Position numbers and translations under genes: made by a program. The notes beneath the pieces were generated by a model, which made no database searches, was not told the origin of the DNA, and was given only the letters and a program-made list of their open reading frames with translations. DNA of 64,000 nt, from assembly GCA_900618425.1 (NCBI GenBank), contig UZAN01039472.1, positions 79,892 to 143,891 of the forward strand. Direction: 5' to 3'. The stretch is from Echinostoma caproni (lineage: Eukaryota; Platyhelminthes; Trematoda; Plagiorchiida; Echinostomatidae). Shown here in pieces: positions 37,101 through 49,675 of this stretch (position 1 is its first letter; every line of letters starts with the position of its first letter).

Positions 37101-38654
37101 GTGTGTGAGTTCACGTTTATGGCTGTAAAAATCATTTTGGTGAATTCATATAATGGTAAAATATGCGAGAAGCCGACCACACTCACGAAATTATACCGAT
37201 CATTCTAATGACACCAGTGTTCCACATTATTTCCAACATCACTGTTTTTTACTCATATTTGTCAAATGGTCCATAGCCTCCTGATTGCTTTAAATTTTAC
37301 CTGAGAGCAGTGGAGGATTCGGTGTCACCATAGGGTGAATTTCACTTTGGAGAGCAAATGAAGCAACAGCTGGAAAACTAGGAAGTACCCCTGATCACCT
37401 GTTTCAGACTTTAGTACAGCCTATATTGTGCAGTCAGCCATCTCACTCAAACGGTGACGATTATGCTGCGTGTGGGCAAGTATGAATTTAAATAGTGCTA
37501 CGGAGGGTGAATTCACTGTCCTTCCATCTAAGTGGCACAGAAAAAGTAATTTTTGTGCTATATTTCAGCCCCTGTACAAACTTGAACAGAACAAAATCAT
37601 CCCAGGTTAGTTGTGACAGTATCGGAATAGAAAACACCTGTCATAATGTTTGGTGTAAACACGCGGTGTGTTCAGCAGTTCTATGCATTGAATGTGAACA
37701 GAATCTTAGTGCTACTTTCTATCCAGATCAGTCCATTGAGAAAGCAATTATTGTTTGCCTGGAGTTTCTCTAAGTTTTTCTGTAGTTTCGTAGCGTCTGG
37801 TGATCACTTTAGTAGCCTATGGTGATTGTTTAGTAGCCCACGGCCGTACTTTACGAACCACAGCCTAGGGGCGAATAAACAAACCTTTCTGGTCCTCCCC
37901 CAGCCTATGTGGTTGCATTCCACCCAACGTTTTTGACCAACTTAGGTGACCTGACAGCTTTTTTAGGTCAGGTGAATAGCTGTGTGCAAAGTAGCACCAT
38001 CTAGCCAATCCCTATCCGAATGACAACATCCACTTCTGCGCCACAATCATCAGATGAAATCGAGAGATCATCGATTTAGGTGAAAAAGGAAAACACAAAT
38101 GCTTCCGATTAGCAATGAAGGTTGTAGAACAGTTGTCCATCGTACACGAATCGGAGACGAATTAAAACTTACTTCTCAATATCTGGGCATCAGCAGTGAA
38201 ACCTGCAAAGTTATCGTAAAACAGGACAGAGAGTGTTGCGTACAATCTACATTCGAAAAAGGTGAATGATATATTCATAAACATGTGTTCTTTGGTTGCG
38301 AAAAACCTTTTGATTAACCTCGGTGAAAGAAACAGAAATAAGAAACTGGTTTTAACGAACCCAACTGTCAGTTTCCTCTTCATTAATCATCTTCGGGATG
38401 GTTTTGCATATTCGCCGTGAAGAACTTATGCATCCTGATATAAAGAGGTACGTTATGTAGAAGAGAATTAAGCGTAGTGTGTGATGTGATTACAGGAGCA
38501 CAGTCGGTCATTCGTACGAATAGATTTTGGTGAAACCACTTGCGATAGTTGGCACCCGGGCTCTAAATGATGGGTGAAAACAAAGTGAGCCGTGGGTCAG
38601 GATTTGGCTCTTAACTAAAGATGCCAGACGAGATCCTGTTACATTTGTTCCGCG
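34153..38654. other. Non-coding stretch with a pyrimidine-rich block
   Basis: A run of eleven C lies at 36028-36038. It is followed by a C/T-rich block to about 36665 that starts TGTCAGTATCC and has few stops. It might be a solo long terminal repeat, but no second copy is visible. The rest shows nothing. Confidence 0.35.
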
Positions 38655-38776
38655 GTGATTTAATAATATTAATATATAATAAATAATAATTAATAATATA
38701 ATAAATAATAATAATACATAATAATATAATAAATAATAAATAAATAAATAATAATAATATAATAATAATAATAAAA
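38655..38776. repeat. A/T trinucleotide microsatellite tract
   Basis: About 120 bases are built almost only of ATA, AAT and AATA units (AATAATAATATAATAAATAA and similar). Apparent Ile/Leu/Tyr-rich frames across it are artefacts. Confidence 0.9.
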
Positions 38777-40067
38777 TGACCGTCAAGCTTTTGCAGCATC
38801 CGAAACCATAGGTTTCAACTTTTAGTGTGGTTAATCAAGCAAGTACTTCGTGTCCTGCATTTGAAAAGATAAATCTACGGTAGCTGAATATTCCAAAAAA
38901 AAATATTTTCATCNNNNNNNTTCAAATATTTACGTGCTGTCTGCTCATTAAAACTTGAAAATTTCCCCTGTGCCTCTTCCTATCCCCCTAAGAACTTTCC
39001 GCCTAACACAACTGAATCAAAGCTTCAGACACACTGTGATCTAGGGTTTGTTTGTTCGTCGTGTGGGTCACGAGTACAAATGTACAGTCATTAGCTACTG
39101 AATTATCATTGTCATCAGCGGCTACTACAAGATGAATAATGGACAGTAAAACACTGAAAGATCTGTAGACAGGAAAAATCAAGCGCTTTGGGTCGATGAA
39201 AGTNCATAGGATGGATAAGTAAATATAATCTGAATTGATCGAACCGTACCATAAAAGTGTACAAAGCAAAGTATTGATTTGGAAATGAATTTGCATAAAG
39301 ATAATAACTTCATCAGTCGCCTCATGAATCCCAAGCGCGTACCACAACTGGATAATGTTACTGAATCCCAATTTTTCATGTTCACAATTTGACCGTTCAA
39401 TAACATTTATCAAAATCAAATTGCTTTTTGCTCATGCGTGATTTTACATACATTTTGTTTGATGATAAATGCGGCACGTTGTTTTCCTTATGTTGCAGAA
39501 CATTAATCCGAGTTAAGCTGTTCTTGAAAAACGGTAATCCAACCTTAGCTATTCCCTGTCGTGCCAGCTTCCCCGCGGTACATGAGGTAAAAACTATTGC
39601 AAATGCATTCACCCCTATTGTCAGCTTTTTGACGAATGAAATTCTCTGTAATTTTGAGCGCATCAATTTTGTCCGAGATTATTTATAGGAAACATGAGGA
39701 ATCATTTTGGTCTTCGAGAGGAGCACGTCTGTAATTTGGACTAAAGTATGCATCAAAGATGCTAAACGCTCGGACCTTCTTTAGTATTCAAGGCAATTAA
39801 ATATCTTTTGGACAAATACCAATGAAACCCATTTGATATGTTTCTGTGATACGTAAGTTGCTCATAATCAAAATACATAGTGCTATTTGGAAAAACTGAG
39901 AAATACCTAATAATGTTGAGTATAACCAATTATGAGTAAAACCGAATCGTAAATAGTACGAACATTGTGTGATGCACGTGCCATATGTGACAAGCCCGAA
40001 CTATCTAAGTAAGTTGTTTGGCCGATTGAAGCGTTTTGTTCAAATTGTGCGAAACGTTCAGCAATCT
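38777..40067. other. Non-coding stretch with two small gaps
   Basis: Gaps are at 38914-38920 (seven N) and 39204 (one N). Open frames on both strands at 39397-39688 show no recognisable product. Confidence 0.4.
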
Positions 40068-40147
40068 CGGTGGGATTTGGACCCACGCGTGAATGCCGCC
40101 AACGCTTTTGTGGAGCAGACACTCTACCTATTGAGTTACACGATCAC
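40068..40147 (-). mobile_element. tRNA-like SINE head
   Basis: The minus strand reads an A-box TAACTCAATAGGTAGAGTG and a perfect five-pair T-arm, GTGGGTCCAAATCCCAC. The gap between D-arm and T-arm is about 12 bases too long for a normal anticodon arm, and no acceptor stem forms. So this is a tRNA-derived element or a broken tRNA, not a working tRNA gene. Confidence 0.45.
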
Positions 40148-40540
40148 AAAGATGGTAATGATCTTTTCGTATCTCCATAGCTCCTTCAAAACTGATTTTC
40201 TTTGGCAATAAAGCTCAAAATAAACGTCATCACGAAGTTTTCGGATGCCTGACTACAACTCGATCCTGTTCCATCCGCATCCGGTTTGGTTCTCCTCTGA
40301 GCAAAAACCTATTCAGTGACACTGAATTATTTATGGAGACATGTCGTGCATACATACTGTTCCAAATTCTCTTAGATTGGAACTAAAACTTCCATTATGG
40401 ATTTTACAAAATCGATTATCAGTTCTGGTGTTCATTCGGCTTTTGCCAGATTCCTGATAACTGAACGTAACCTTTTCAGATTGAATGTTGTGGCTAACCG
40501 AAGGTTATTGGTGGAAAGACAAAGTGCAAAACAGATGGTT

Positions 40541-40608
40541 GGAGGAGGCGGGATTCTAATCCAAAATCTCCAAACCTCTGTGATGATGACGTCATCCACT
40601 TAATGATC
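40541..40608 (-). mobile_element. tRNA-like SINE head, weak
   Basis: The minus strand has a B-box-like GGATTAGAATCCCGCC and an upstream stretch TTAAGTGGATGACGTCATCA. It shares the general layout of the family A heads, but the A-box is poor. Confidence 0.25.
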
Positions 40609-41261
40609 AAAGCTCTCTTGCTCAAGAGGAACTCTTCATGAACATGTATTGTGGGCACTAACAAATTCGTGACTTATGATATTCAACGGTCAGTTATATG
40701 GAACGGATGCAAAACTGTTGTGTACGTATTTCAATGATTTTAAGCAAAATAATGCAAGATTGTTTATTGAAAATTCATGAATTCCAAATGTGGATGTTTG
40801 TTTGATTCACATAATACTTTTTGATAAACGAATGGATATATGTACCAGAAAGCACGAACTGGAGGCATTTTTGAATAATAGTGGAATAATATCGATCCGG
40901 ACATCATTTGATATCTAATGGAGAGTATGCAGAGATGATGTGTAAATGTTTTGACACGGAATTTCCAATGCACTCGGTACTGAGCTGACTTCAAAGAGCA
41001 GGTTCCAGGGGAAGCTATCAACTTTCTGTTTTTTTCGTTATGTTCTTTAAAGTAAAAGATAATTGGATGAACTTTTGTATTTCGGCTTTTTCATCTGGTT
41101 GTCATTCCTATTATTATTAAAATTGGTGATGATCTCGCACGTGGAAGAGGAGATAATCCGAAAGTCCAGAGGGGTACGATGTCTTTGTTGCAGGGCATTT
41201 ATATAACAGTGAAAAGTTTTGCCGGAGTAAATGGCAAGACTGAAATTTACACGAATAGCAT

Positions 41262-41312
41262 ATAATATATTTATAATATAATATACAATAATAATATTAT
41301 ATATATATAGGC
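41262..41312. repeat. AT-rich simple repeat
   Basis: ATATAATATATTTATAATAT followed by ATTATATATATATA. Low complexity only. Confidence 0.8.
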
Positions 41313-41723
41313 TTCAAGTCCTGGAAAACAAATATTTTCCGCCCTTCGTACTTCGACTAATGATTCAGGCATCGTTAAAAATCATCTCTGACGAATTTGG
41401 ACTGCTTGCTAAATGTTCCTATTTCGCTATAAATAATTTGACTAAAATAGGTGAACTTATGACGACGTCGTAGTCCTTCCTTTACTTCAAAACTGAAACA
41501 TTCACAACAACAATTTAGAACCAAATAGTTTATAGTGAATTCTTTTAAAAAGTGAAACATGAAAATATCCCTCTTTGATATTTTTGTGCTGTTTTTCTGT
41601 TTACTCTATTCCCTTTTATTCATCGATTCCTAGCACAGAAACTTTCCTGCTTGAAACCAGTACGGAATTATTGTGATCAGTTCGCCCAGTAAGTGTTCAG
41701 TTTCTTACCTCATTTCGCTGATT

Positions 41724-41726
<3 letters not shown>

Positions 41727-41754
<28 letters not shown>
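41727..41754. repeat. (CA)n microsatellite
   Basis: About 14 uninterrupted CA units. Confidence 0.95.
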
Positions 41755-41757
<3 letters not shown>

Positions 41758-42384
41758 CGCCTGCATTTTTGTTTCTCGGCACTATATAGATATGTGTTTG
41801 TGGATGGTTTTCGGTGCTGCTACAGTACTCGCAGACAGTTGTATGCAAACATCAAAATCGGTCCTGCTAATGTGAAATCGATGCCCCTACACTGGCAGGA
41901 TTATTATCTGGTTGGGCAGACAAAACGCTAAAACTGCATACTGCCCGGAACGACTTGCAATGTCGTGAATCAATGTCTGCACAGCGGGACGTTTCCTATA
42001 TCCGAGTGTAAGTTGCATCCACGGTCCAATCACGTGTTCTCTCTCTCCCTGTCCAGGGATATTCTTTGAACTCTGACTGGTTGTCCATTCTCGTCACGCA
42101 CGATTAGACAAGCTATTAGTTTGTTCATTGTTTCATATATTATTCATGTTGCTAAATAAAGCATAGTTTTTCACTCTCCTCGCTGCAGTAGTTCCAAAGC
42201 AATAGAGGATATGATGTACCATAAATGAACCTTACGAATCCCATGATATACATGGATCACTATTTACGCAAAACCTTAAACCCTGTCAACTTTTACTCAG
42301 TTTGATAGTGTAGAATTCAGCTCTGATGGAATTCGCCCCCAACTGGTACAATGACCGATTTCGTATCTTGATCATCGGAATCAG

Positions 42385-42599
42385 CGAGCGCTTCTGCACA
42401 CGCTCCTCGAGATCAACCATCACAGCCTGCGAACGACTCAATTAACGGACACGTCAAAGCGGATCATGTCTGTTTGCCGATGGAACTCATCGACCGTGTG
42501 AGAATGCACATGCAAAGAAAGCACGCTGCAGTTCGACAACCGAGCCGACAATCACTCATGTTAGACACAATCTCTCTCGTACTGAGAACATGGAATGTG
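42385..42599 (+). CDS. Possible internal exon, unassigned protein
   Basis: A frame without stops runs from 42372 to a TAA at 42609. It is bounded by a plausible acceptor (AATCAG ending 42384) and donor (GTGAGG from 42600). The peptide begins Ser/Ala-rich, ASASAHAPRDQPSQPANDSI, then reads HVCLPMELIDRVRMHMQRKH and ends SLMLDTISLVLRTWNV. The segment is GC-rich with balanced codons compared with its A/T-rich flanks, which favours a real exon. I do not recognise the domain, and no neighbouring exon is evident within a few kilobases. Confidence 0.35.
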
Positions 42600-45500
42600 G
42601 TGAGGGAATAACTGGGCAGTGAGATGAAACGCGGAATGGTAACTTAGTTTGGTGGTGGTGGGAAGCCAACAATTGTGTTTATTGAGTTCTATCGATATTC
42701 CATCAAATCACATGTGACAAAGCAACATAGAAACTTGAAACATCAGCTATGCATGAGTTCATTTGTCCGTAGAGAGTGGAGTAAAATGTGTCGTTTTGGG
42801 AGGAACAATTAAGCAAACGAAAATTCCCGGGAAATATCAAATTAACGAATCAGCAAAGTAACACAACTAATCTCTTCACTTCTGTTAATAATTATTTGAA
42901 TTAATTGATTCATTTAATTAAAATATGAGGATCATCTGAAGTAGTCATATTGACTGATGACGAAACTAACTCACAAATAAATTACTTACCTCAGTGAAAG
43001 AATAAAATGAATTTCGTTCGCCCAGTACTTTTATTACGTAACTGGTTGAATACACAGCAAAAGTTTATATCTTTTTAGTTATACTACTGTGAAATGAGGG
43101 TTGAAAAACATTCATTCAAAAACAGCTTGTTGATTTGATATTGGAAGATAAAAAGTTTTTAGGCGAAAGGAAAGCTGTAATAAGGAAGTATGTTCCGCAA
43201 ATCTGCAGTTCTGTGGAAAGGAGAATTTGAATAGCCCCTTTTCAGAGGTCTTTCAACGTAACCAGTGACAGCAGATTACTACTCATGACTGGGTCTCACA
43301 AGCAAATGGAGCTGAAAGAGGAGCCAAATCGAAAAGCTCAATGGAGCTAACTCAGTGGTTATTAAAAGTTAGAAAAGGAACAGAGAGAGACGATCGTTAG
43401 GCGATGAGCAATTGGTTGATGACTAAGGGTTAAGGACGAATAATCAACAACAACAAGACGAATAGTTTCGTGGTGAACACGGTCTGAAGTTGCCCAGAAA
43501 TTAGAGATGGTCCTGCTCCTGTCGCAGGTGGAATATTCACCGGTGAGACAGTGGGTGACGAACTGCTTCGTTTGGAGAACGTAAGAGGTCCTACTGGACG
43601 AATATGATACAATTTCAACTGTGACAGGAAACTCAAATATGGAAGAGAAAAATTTGAAGAAGTGGAACAAAGTAAATAAGACTAGAAATGCAGATTGGGT
43701 GCATATGGGGCTAAGTTTGTGGAATAAACGAATATGAAAGAGGCTTTGTGCCATTGGAAACGCTCAAATCAGACATCAATTAACAAACCTCAAATAGACA
43801 ATCGATTATTACGAATGGTGGGGTCATAGGCTGCATGAAAATCACATCATCGGTTACAGGATGAATAGTATTACCTGTTTGGGATAAAATGTCATCAACC
43901 AAGAGAAGGAAGCTGGTGGACTAAAGCACAGCTGACACGAGCTAATGTTCTAAATTGTGTCAGCAAGGTTTGAAGCATTTTAAACAGCTATCACTGCGTA
44001 TTTGACAACAAACAACTGATGATAAAACCACAGAAGATATTTACTTTCAAGGCTAAAAAACTACTCTAATCTGTTGACTTATACGTACTAAACCTAGCAC
44101 AAGAAAAAAAGATGAATTCGGTACAAAAGTACCGTTTTATTAGAGGTTAAGGGTAGAATGAAATGTATAATCAAATAAGCATACCTCAACAGTTCGGTCA
44201 GGGGCCAGACAGAAGCGTTCGTGATCCAATAGAATAATCGAGACAAATTAGTGCGAATAGTCAACGCACACCATGGTAGTGGCAAGCGCCCAGGACGAAG
44301 TAATCGATTTCGGAACATTACAAGTGGACGGTCAAGGGTACCGCAATCGCTACTGATGTGGGACGTGGGTCGGGTAGCAAGCGGTGGACAGAGAATAGGT
44401 CAAAATAGACAAAGATAAGCGCCTGAGTGACCCAGGTCAAATGTGCTCCACATACAGGTTGGGTCAAGGACGGCATGCCTTAAACATGCGATTGAAAGTG
44501 ATTAAGATTGTGTGAAGGGAAGGAAATGGATGGGTTTAATGACAGGACAGAATGGAGCCTTCAAATAATCATCCTAGGGATGTAAAAGCATCCTACAGAA
44601 TGTTGCCTCTAGCATTCAAAAATGTGCTGAGCAATCTTATCACAAAGATGACTTGACAAAGGCTAACTTGCCAACCCTAAATAATGAGACTTTCGTTAGC
44701 GATTAACACATTTTGGGAACTATTACTTACAGCTTGTGGAAAGTCACATATTACTTCCGGTATATAGTTTGAAATTATCCTCCACCACTGTGCAGAACCG
44801 AAATGGTTTTTCAAAGCTATTCGGCACTGTTAACCAACAAAAGTAACAGACCAAATTTCTGAATAATTTCTTAAACTGATACTGTCACTCATCTTGAGTA
44901 AGAATCGCTTTCAATGACATGAGTACAGTTGTACAAGGAATAACGATCATACCATTCATGATGCGATCGACTTGAGTTAGGTTATCACCTCGAGGAGGAA
45001 GGACTCCTAACATTCATCACTCACAAGTCGAAAAAACATGACAAGTTTAGCAGTCAACAGATTCGCTTATGTACACCCTTTGCATGCGACCACCGATGCC
45101 CAAGCCACTTAATGGACTTCATTTCCACTCAGACCTGCTCAACAACCCCCCTCCCATCCAAAAAAAGCTAGATCTATTCGTTCGATGAGGCGCTAATAAG
45201 AATCGAAAAGCGATGTGTTCCGCAACAGTTCTGTTACGTCATTTGCTATTTGAGGGTATGGCAACGAACCACAATCAAATCTGGTTTTAAAATTATCATT
45301 TTTTCTCTCCACCATAAACTACGTACCGTCGGAAATGTTTTGTGGGGAATCTGGAACGCATATGTATTAGGAAACAGTAATTATTATGTATAAACCATAA
45401 CTCTCCTATCTTCAACTAGATTAACTAACCTTATTGTTTGTCATACATCGAGTTTGTATGCACATCGATTTACTGTTAATGGTGTGACTCGAAGATGTTG

Positions 45501-46513
45501 TTTGTAATACGTCGTTCCCTGAATTGCAGATTAAACTGCTCAACATCATCTCATTTACCAAAACCTAATGCTATATAAACGTTTTTGGGTGAACTAAATA
45601 TGTATTGACCATGAATTTGTATACATAAATTCCATTGCATTTACCCGCAGATCCATTCTTCCCAACGTAATCGATCTGGAGTTTCGCCTACCCGTTAACC
45701 TCGGTGTTTGTCTACATCCGTCAATTTATATCCTGACATGCATACACAAACGGGTATAAACACAAAATGATACGCGCCTTTTCCGATAAACAATGCCGCT
45801 GTCACGGCCTATAATCGTCTCGATGCGGTTCATACGTTCACGGGGCGAAGTTCGAATACTTACCTCAATCCACCCCACTCCAAGTCTGTTCTGTAAATTG
45901 CTTAAACCAAGTCTCACCCTCAGGGATGCATGAAAAGATGATAGATGTTTGAGATGGCGAATGGATTATTTGGAGCGCACTCAAACGGTCGGTTTAAACA
46001 CACAATGCATGCCGAATCGTATCAGGCAATGTGGCGCATGGAGACGGTGATCATTTGCACACAGGGACACATGCGCACGCACTTAGCAATGTCTATCGGA
46101 CAACGAGGCGAAATTTGGACTGGGTTGATGTAGGGTTCTAACTGGCGCCGTGCAGTCGAACGATGGTAACAGTTCACACAACGAAATGTGTTCCCACTGA
46201 AATGCCTAGGGAGTGGTTCTTCTCTTTAGTTGACCTATAGGAAGTGTACATTGGATGAACATTCATCTTTGTTTTGGTTGAATCAAGCTGTAACAGAGAT
46301 GGAAGGGAGATGATTGTCCTGTATGCGTTTGCATCGGTACAATGTTCTATTTTTGAGATCTATTGGAAACGGGTATGGAATGTCATATTGTACCCGCAAG
46401 AGTTGACCATTTGCTTTGTGCCTACATTAGATAGGACTCCACATTCCGTCATACTCAAAAACGAAATGTACTGGAACCTTTAATTCAGCATCTGAATATC
46501 ACTTTCCACTGAT
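42600..46513. other. Non-coding stretch, purine-skewed in part
   Basis: The plus strand is purine-rich from about 43200 to 44600, which produces long Phe/Ser/Leu-rich minus-strand frames (for example 43362-43754) of doubtful meaning. GC-richer sequence at 45680-46140 includes a minus-strand GTAAGTATT donor-like site near 45860 without a clear exon. Confidence 0.35.
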
Positions 46514-46582
46514 ACTTTGTGCTATGAACAGTACGAGTCAGTCCCATAGGCACAAGGACCTACTACTGTTCATTCAGTATAG
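46514..46582 (-). mobile_element. SINE family B, 3' fragment
   Basis: On the minus strand AATGAACAGTAGTAGGTCCT, then CCTATGGGACTGACTCG and GTTCATAGCAC align with the body of the element at 58588-58828 at roughly 70 percent identity. The tRNA-like head is absent. Confidence 0.4.
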
Positions 46583-47429
46583 TAAACAGCCTAATACCAG
46601 GAGCTCGAAGTCCCAAAACATATAAAATCTCAACAGGTTGGGCCTAGCATTGAACCGGTCATCAGTGAACCGGCTCACTATGAAAAGTGTTATCCAGGGT
46701 TTATTGGAAATCAACAACCGATCTTCGAGCGTTTTACTTTCAATCAGGAGTTTGGTCCCACGGAGGAACCACAGATTGTTAGACGATAAATCTGACAGTT
46801 TCCTTTAGCTGTATGGATTCAAAAGATGCGTGTATCCGAAAGTCACCCTCGAAAATCGTATGTTTGTTAATCGATACGACTAATATGCACAAACTGCACA
46901 GTATGTGAGCCCAAAACTAAATGCATTTGACTGGCTCTTGCGTGCTTCTTTGGAAGCACCAAGTTTTAATAAACAAATGACAGTTGTCCGGTGCGTTTGT
47001 TTTCTACGCTGAATATATTTGATGTATTTAACAGGCTTTGGACATTCTCTATGTTGTCCAATGAGATCATATATTCCCATCACTACATATGCTGACAAAA
47101 ATGTATATTTATGCCTGTTCAGTGGAAATACTGAAACTCTGTGCTCTGTTGTGGGACGTGTTGAATGTTGTCTAACTCAATTATGTAAGCTATTGAGGCC
47201 AGTCTGATGAGTTAGTAACAGATCAGTGTTAGCTGCCTAAGTTATCTATCCGCCGGAGATTGGTGTCCTAGTGACATCAGCCAATTCTCCGACCCGGTGA
47301 AGGTGGCAGACTATTCTCAAATATGGCTGACGCCAATCAATTTTGGTGATGAATAGGAATTAGGAAAACCAGTGTGATGGATTGTGAACATGAAAGCTGT
47401 GATACTTTGGATTCACCCTTTTGAAAAGG
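46583..47429. other. Non-coding stretch, nothing recognised
   Basis: No coding-like frame. The last 100 bases may already belong to the transposon that follows. Confidence 0.35.
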
Positions 47430-47832
47430 ATGGCCACTATTCATGGGAACACGGCAGCAGACAACAAAGAAAGATCACTGGCAAAAATATGGTGGTAGAC
47501 AATTTGCACGGATGAGGCCAGAATCACCCAGAGATACGATGACAATAGAATTCGTATACCACGGTTTTGTGGAGCATGCATGACCCATCTGGTTCCACAA
47601 GTTATGGCAGTTTTATTCCGGTTTGTGCTTTTGATTGGATACGTCGCTGAAGTTAGTTACTGCGCCTGATTTTACACAGCTATTTGCTCCCGGAAGATGT
47701 CCAACATAATAATATGGATTCTGAAGAGCCAGACAATATCAATCTCATATTGCACAAGAGTGGGAATTATACAGAGAAATCGTTCATGTTCTTCCTGAGT
47801 CAGCCTACTCGCCGCATCTTAATCCAGCGGTA
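47430..47832 (+). pseudogene. Tc1/mariner-type transposase remnant
   Basis: Three separate blocks fit a DDE transposase of the Tc1 type. CTDEARITQRYDDNRIR (Asp at 47511) matches the first catalytic Asp region. ARQYQSHIAQEW (47728 on) matches the DNARPH region, but the second catalytic Asp is missing. YSPHLNPA (47806-47829) matches SPDLNP with Asp changed to His. The first block is separated from the other two by frameshifts and stops. The catalytic triad is destroyed, so the copy is dead. I could not delimit terminal inverted repeats. Confidence 0.6.
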
Positions 47833-48322
47833 AGCCTTTAGGGTTTCATTTTCAAAAATAGGATGGTGATGATGATGAATAAAAACTTCCTAAAATACAA
47901 GAGCCTGAAAAGGCGTTGAAGAAAGAATAGGATGCAGCACCACAGGACTGTGTCCAGGAACCCAAAATATCAACCAAAACTTTCCTACAAATGCCACCAA
48001 ATCGAGAAATAATTTCGAGGACCTGGAATAAGAGGTGAACTATTTTCTTTTTCTCTTTATACCTAAATATAAATTCTGGTAATCAGGATAGGTCCTGAAC
48101 AGGAAGATAACTAATATTTCATACATCCAGTTCCCTTGACAAATTTCATCACGGCGAGGAAGAACAACATTTCAGCAGGATAACATGAATTCAGTTATTT
48201 CGGGTACTCTCAATCAGCTGCATACGTACAATGGCAATCAAGGTTAAACATCAACAAAGACATGACAGGTTATCGGACAAATGAACACACCAATTGGGCC
48301 AATCACAGGACAGGGGCAGAGG

Positions 48323-48842
48323 TCAAACAGTCAACCACGGCGAGTGAACACATGACTGGGGTAGGGCAAGACTGGCCACAAAGTCTAATTGTTTACACAA
48401 ATTGGGTTTAAGCCGTCGAATGGCCGAGGCTTCAGCAAACTGAAGTAGACGGTGGTGTTGTTGTCTACTTATGATCCTAAAGGACTTGCTAGGCTCTTCA
48501 CACAAGTTGCAGTCTAACACGTGTCGAGAAATAGAGCTTTTGAGAACTTTATTTCCCTTCAGCGCCAGGTTCTTCGGAATGTGTTCAGAAATCCTTACGG
48601 ACAGCCTTCTCTCAGTTTGTCCAACATACTTGCTACCGCAAGTACACTCAAATAGATAAATACAAGAGGAGGTAACTTGAGGATCAGGCTTGTCCAAATT
48701 TGATTCCATGACAAGGCGCTTAGTTTTGTGCAGAATGATTAGTGATGCTGCAGGAAATGTGTTATGGGTTATTTGTTTTATTTGTCGCTGGAGACGTCTG
48801 TCATTTACGTCTCCTTTGAATGGGATGGTCAAGTAAATTTTC
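48323..48842 (-). mobile_element. Penelope-like element, intact GIY-YIG endonuclease domain
   Basis: A 169-codon frame on the minus strand has no stop and reads the whole C-terminal endonuclease. In order it shows IPFKGDVNDRRLQ, SSCIYLFECTCG, KYVGQTERRLSVRISEH, SSISRHVLDCNLC, FAEASAIRRLKPNLC and FVASLALP. The GIY-YIG elements are all present: IY in the first strand, YVG in the second, the Arg of TERRL and a Glu in FAEASAI. The CxC and CNLC cysteines are kept. The element is cut off upstream at 48843, where a (TAA)n run begins, so no reverse transcriptase is left. It is the best-preserved of the five copies in the window and probably the youngest. It is 5'-truncated and cannot move by itself. 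Confidence 0.88.
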
Positions 48843-48849
48843 TAATAAC

Positions 48850-49675
48850 TAACTAATAATAATAATAATAACTAATAAGAAACTTGAGAACAGCGTTGTG
48901 AGGTTTCTAGTGACATAAGTCTATACGCATAAAAGTAGGCTACAAATTTCTATGAAAACGGAATCGGGTTTTGAAATGTTCTGGCCATCTGCGACAGGAT
49001 TCAGGAGTTATTTCAACAAAGTGCTAAGACGAAAACCATAGTTGAAACCGAAATGAAACTCAAGAGATTTGCTGATGTTATGCCCGCAGATGCGAGCTAG
49101 GGACCGATGATAAAGCTTACTAAGAGTTTTTAGAGGAAACGGTAACTGTTTGATCGGGGGAGGTGAGTAAATAATCATTAGATCACCAACATGCTTTGGA
49201 GCAATAGAGTCCCACAGAATGAGAAGGTTCTGTTGGTATAAAATGAAACGAATGGGCCAAGAATGGCTTCCTAAAAACACCGGAACCAATGTTTAAAAAA
49301 GAATATTATTTACAGTTAAATGAGGTAAATTGAGCCTTACCGGATAAACAATCGATCAAAACACGCAAAGGATTGGGTCGTGGGTCACAGTCAAACAGAT
49401 ATTAATTAAGGATTCCTCAGTCGGGTGAATTAAACGAATTCAGGTGAGAAAGAAAAATACAAACGAATGGATAGGATTGGTAACGAAATCAAGAATGGGT
49501 TTGATTAGTAGGTATTGAGTGTATCAGAGCCTTTGTAAAAGCGTTCAGCAAACTAGAGGTGCGGGTACTAGGACGGCATGCTGCCAAGTCTTTCTTGGCG
49601 ATGATTTTATTCTGAACTGACCGAAATCAATCGGAAATCGTTCCGCCTAACCAACATAGGTTAAATAATCCTGTA
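48850..49675. other. Non-coding stretch with (TAA)n run
   Basis: Simple TAA-type repeat at 48850-48878. The minus-strand frame 49008-49289 looks random. Confidence 0.4.

Noticed and set aside
38508..38799. Ile/Leu/Tyr-rich minus-strand frames suggesting a membrane protein
   Set aside because: They are translations of the A/T trinucleotide repeat tract.
40068..40147. A functional tRNA gene on the minus strand
   Set aside because: T-arm and A-box are good, but the acceptor stem does not form and the anticodon region is too long.
42954..42966. CTGATGACGAAAC, resembling a hammerhead core
   Set aside because: The two core parts are directly joined with no room for stem II, so no ribozyme fold is possible.
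43362..43754. 130-codon minus-strand open frame
   Set aside because: Low-complexity Phe/Ser/Leu composition caused by purine skew of the plus strand, no domain and no splice context.
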